A stretch of DNA of 23,688 bases from NCBI GenBank assembly GCA_964408155.1, contig CAYOYJ010000018.1, forward strand, positions 1-23,688, written 5' to 3'. Within the stretch, counting starts at the first letter, position 1. The number at the start of each line of letters is the position of its first letter. The notes beneath the pieces are model-generated. The model was given only the letters and a program-made list of their open reading frames with translations. It was not told the DNA's origin and did no database searches. The position numbers and the translations under genes were made by a program. This stretch comes from JAAYKM01 sp964408155. Its GTDB lineage: Bacteria > Desulfobacterota > Syntrophia > Syntrophales > JAAYKM01. Below, piece after piece: positions 23,421-23,688 of the stretch.

Positions 23421-23503
23421 GCTCCCATCGTTCGCAGGAGGGGAGCGCATGGCCTGTCGGCAGGTGGGAGGGTGAATAACCGGCAAACCATGCGCTCTTT
23501 TTT
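23421..23503 (+). promoter_or_regulatory. Overlapping hairpins with a T-run: terminator or attenuator-like element
   Basis: A perfect 10-bp stem GAGCGCATGG (23443-23452) / CCATGCGCTC (23488-23497) is followed by six Ts (23498-23503), an intrinsic-terminator shape on the plus strand; inside it GTCGG and CCGGC can pair. A second stem GCTCCC (23421-23426) / GGGAGC (23441-23446) shares the GAGC bases, so the two cannot both form. On the minus strand the same region is the leader of the MoaD-like gene. I could not match it to a known riboswitch. It may be a minus-strand leader switch or the end of a plus-strand small RNA. Confidence 0.4.
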
Positions 23504-23555
23504 AGAGACAAAACCTCGTTTCCCAGAAATTCTAGTAATACAATTTCCGTTCAAC

Positions 23556-23688
23556 TCAGTCTGCTTCGACAATGGGGCGATAAACTCCAGCCGAGATTAA
23601 ACACACCTCGAACAACAGCCCGCCGATGATAGTCAAAATTCCGGCTATACTCAACAGAGAGGCCGAGGCCGACGCCGCATTCGCCAAA
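23556..23688 (-). CDS. C-terminal end of a membrane protein (partial, cut by the right edge)
   Basis: The last 43 codons of a minus-strand frame are inside the window and end at TGA (23558-23556). They include a hydrophobic stretch (SIAGILTIIGGLLFEVCLIS) and the tail GVYRPIVEAD. It looks like the last helix of a membrane protein, possibly an NrfD/PsrC-like subunit, but this is too short to say. The MoaD-like gene lies about 215 bp downstream. Confidence 0.5.
   Translation of the reverse strand, partial: LANAASASASLLSIAGILTIIGGLLFEVCLISAGVYRPIVEAD

Noticed and set aside
23421..23503. Naming the leader a molybdenum-cofactor riboswitch
   Set aside because: Gene context fits, but I could not line up the conserved bases of that class; the known-family label is not supported.

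Overview
The window looks like chromosomal core sequence from a Gram-negative, LPS-making bacterium. The best guess is Desulfobacterota (old Deltaproteobacteria), perhaps near Syntrophales. That placement rests on gene order (kdsA, kdsC, lptC, lptA, lptB, rpoN, hpf, ptsN, hprK, rapZ), moderately high GC, and use of GTG/TTG starts. I saw no tRNA, rRNA, CRISPR array, phage or insertion sequence.

Left part (1-7346), all minus strand: the start of a response regulator cut by the window edge, an LTA-synthase-family membrane transferase, a 669-bp gene-poor gap, and a compact unit read as coaBC, type-4 uracil-DNA glycosylase, NfeD, slipin and a LiaF-like membrane protein. A sigma70-like promoter sits 30-odd bases before coaBC. 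A divergent promoter serves a plus-strand M23 peptidase (7551-8915), whose stop lies 4 bp from the oppositely directed rapZ stop.

Middle part (8920-19915), all minus strand: xerD, a TPR protein split in two by one in-frame TGA, kdsA and kdsC (Kdo synthesis), lptC/lptA/lptB (LPS export), rpoN, long-form hpf, ptsN, a divergent hprK and rapZ. This joins outer-membrane biogenesis to sigma54 and nitrogen-PTS-type regulation. hpf has its own likely promoter between rpoN and hpf.

Right part: directly upstream of xerD is a scar, in which the first 45 codons of hisH are joined to the last 43 codons of hisF. The rest of hisH, most of hisF and anything between them (hisA in the usual order) are gone. 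Then come a plus-strand isochorismatase-fold hydrolase and an OmpA/Pal lipoprotein, closed by a strong bidirectional terminator. The minus strand then carries two small membrane or exported proteins of unknown function, a MoaD/ThiS-like protein ending in CCGGG with a structured leader, and the C-terminal end of a membrane protein cut by the window edge.

The points most worth checking are the in-frame TGA in the TPR protein, the hisH-hisF scar, the divergent HPr-kinase-like protein with no HPr gene beside it, and the structured element at 23421-23503. No clearly new system is evident.
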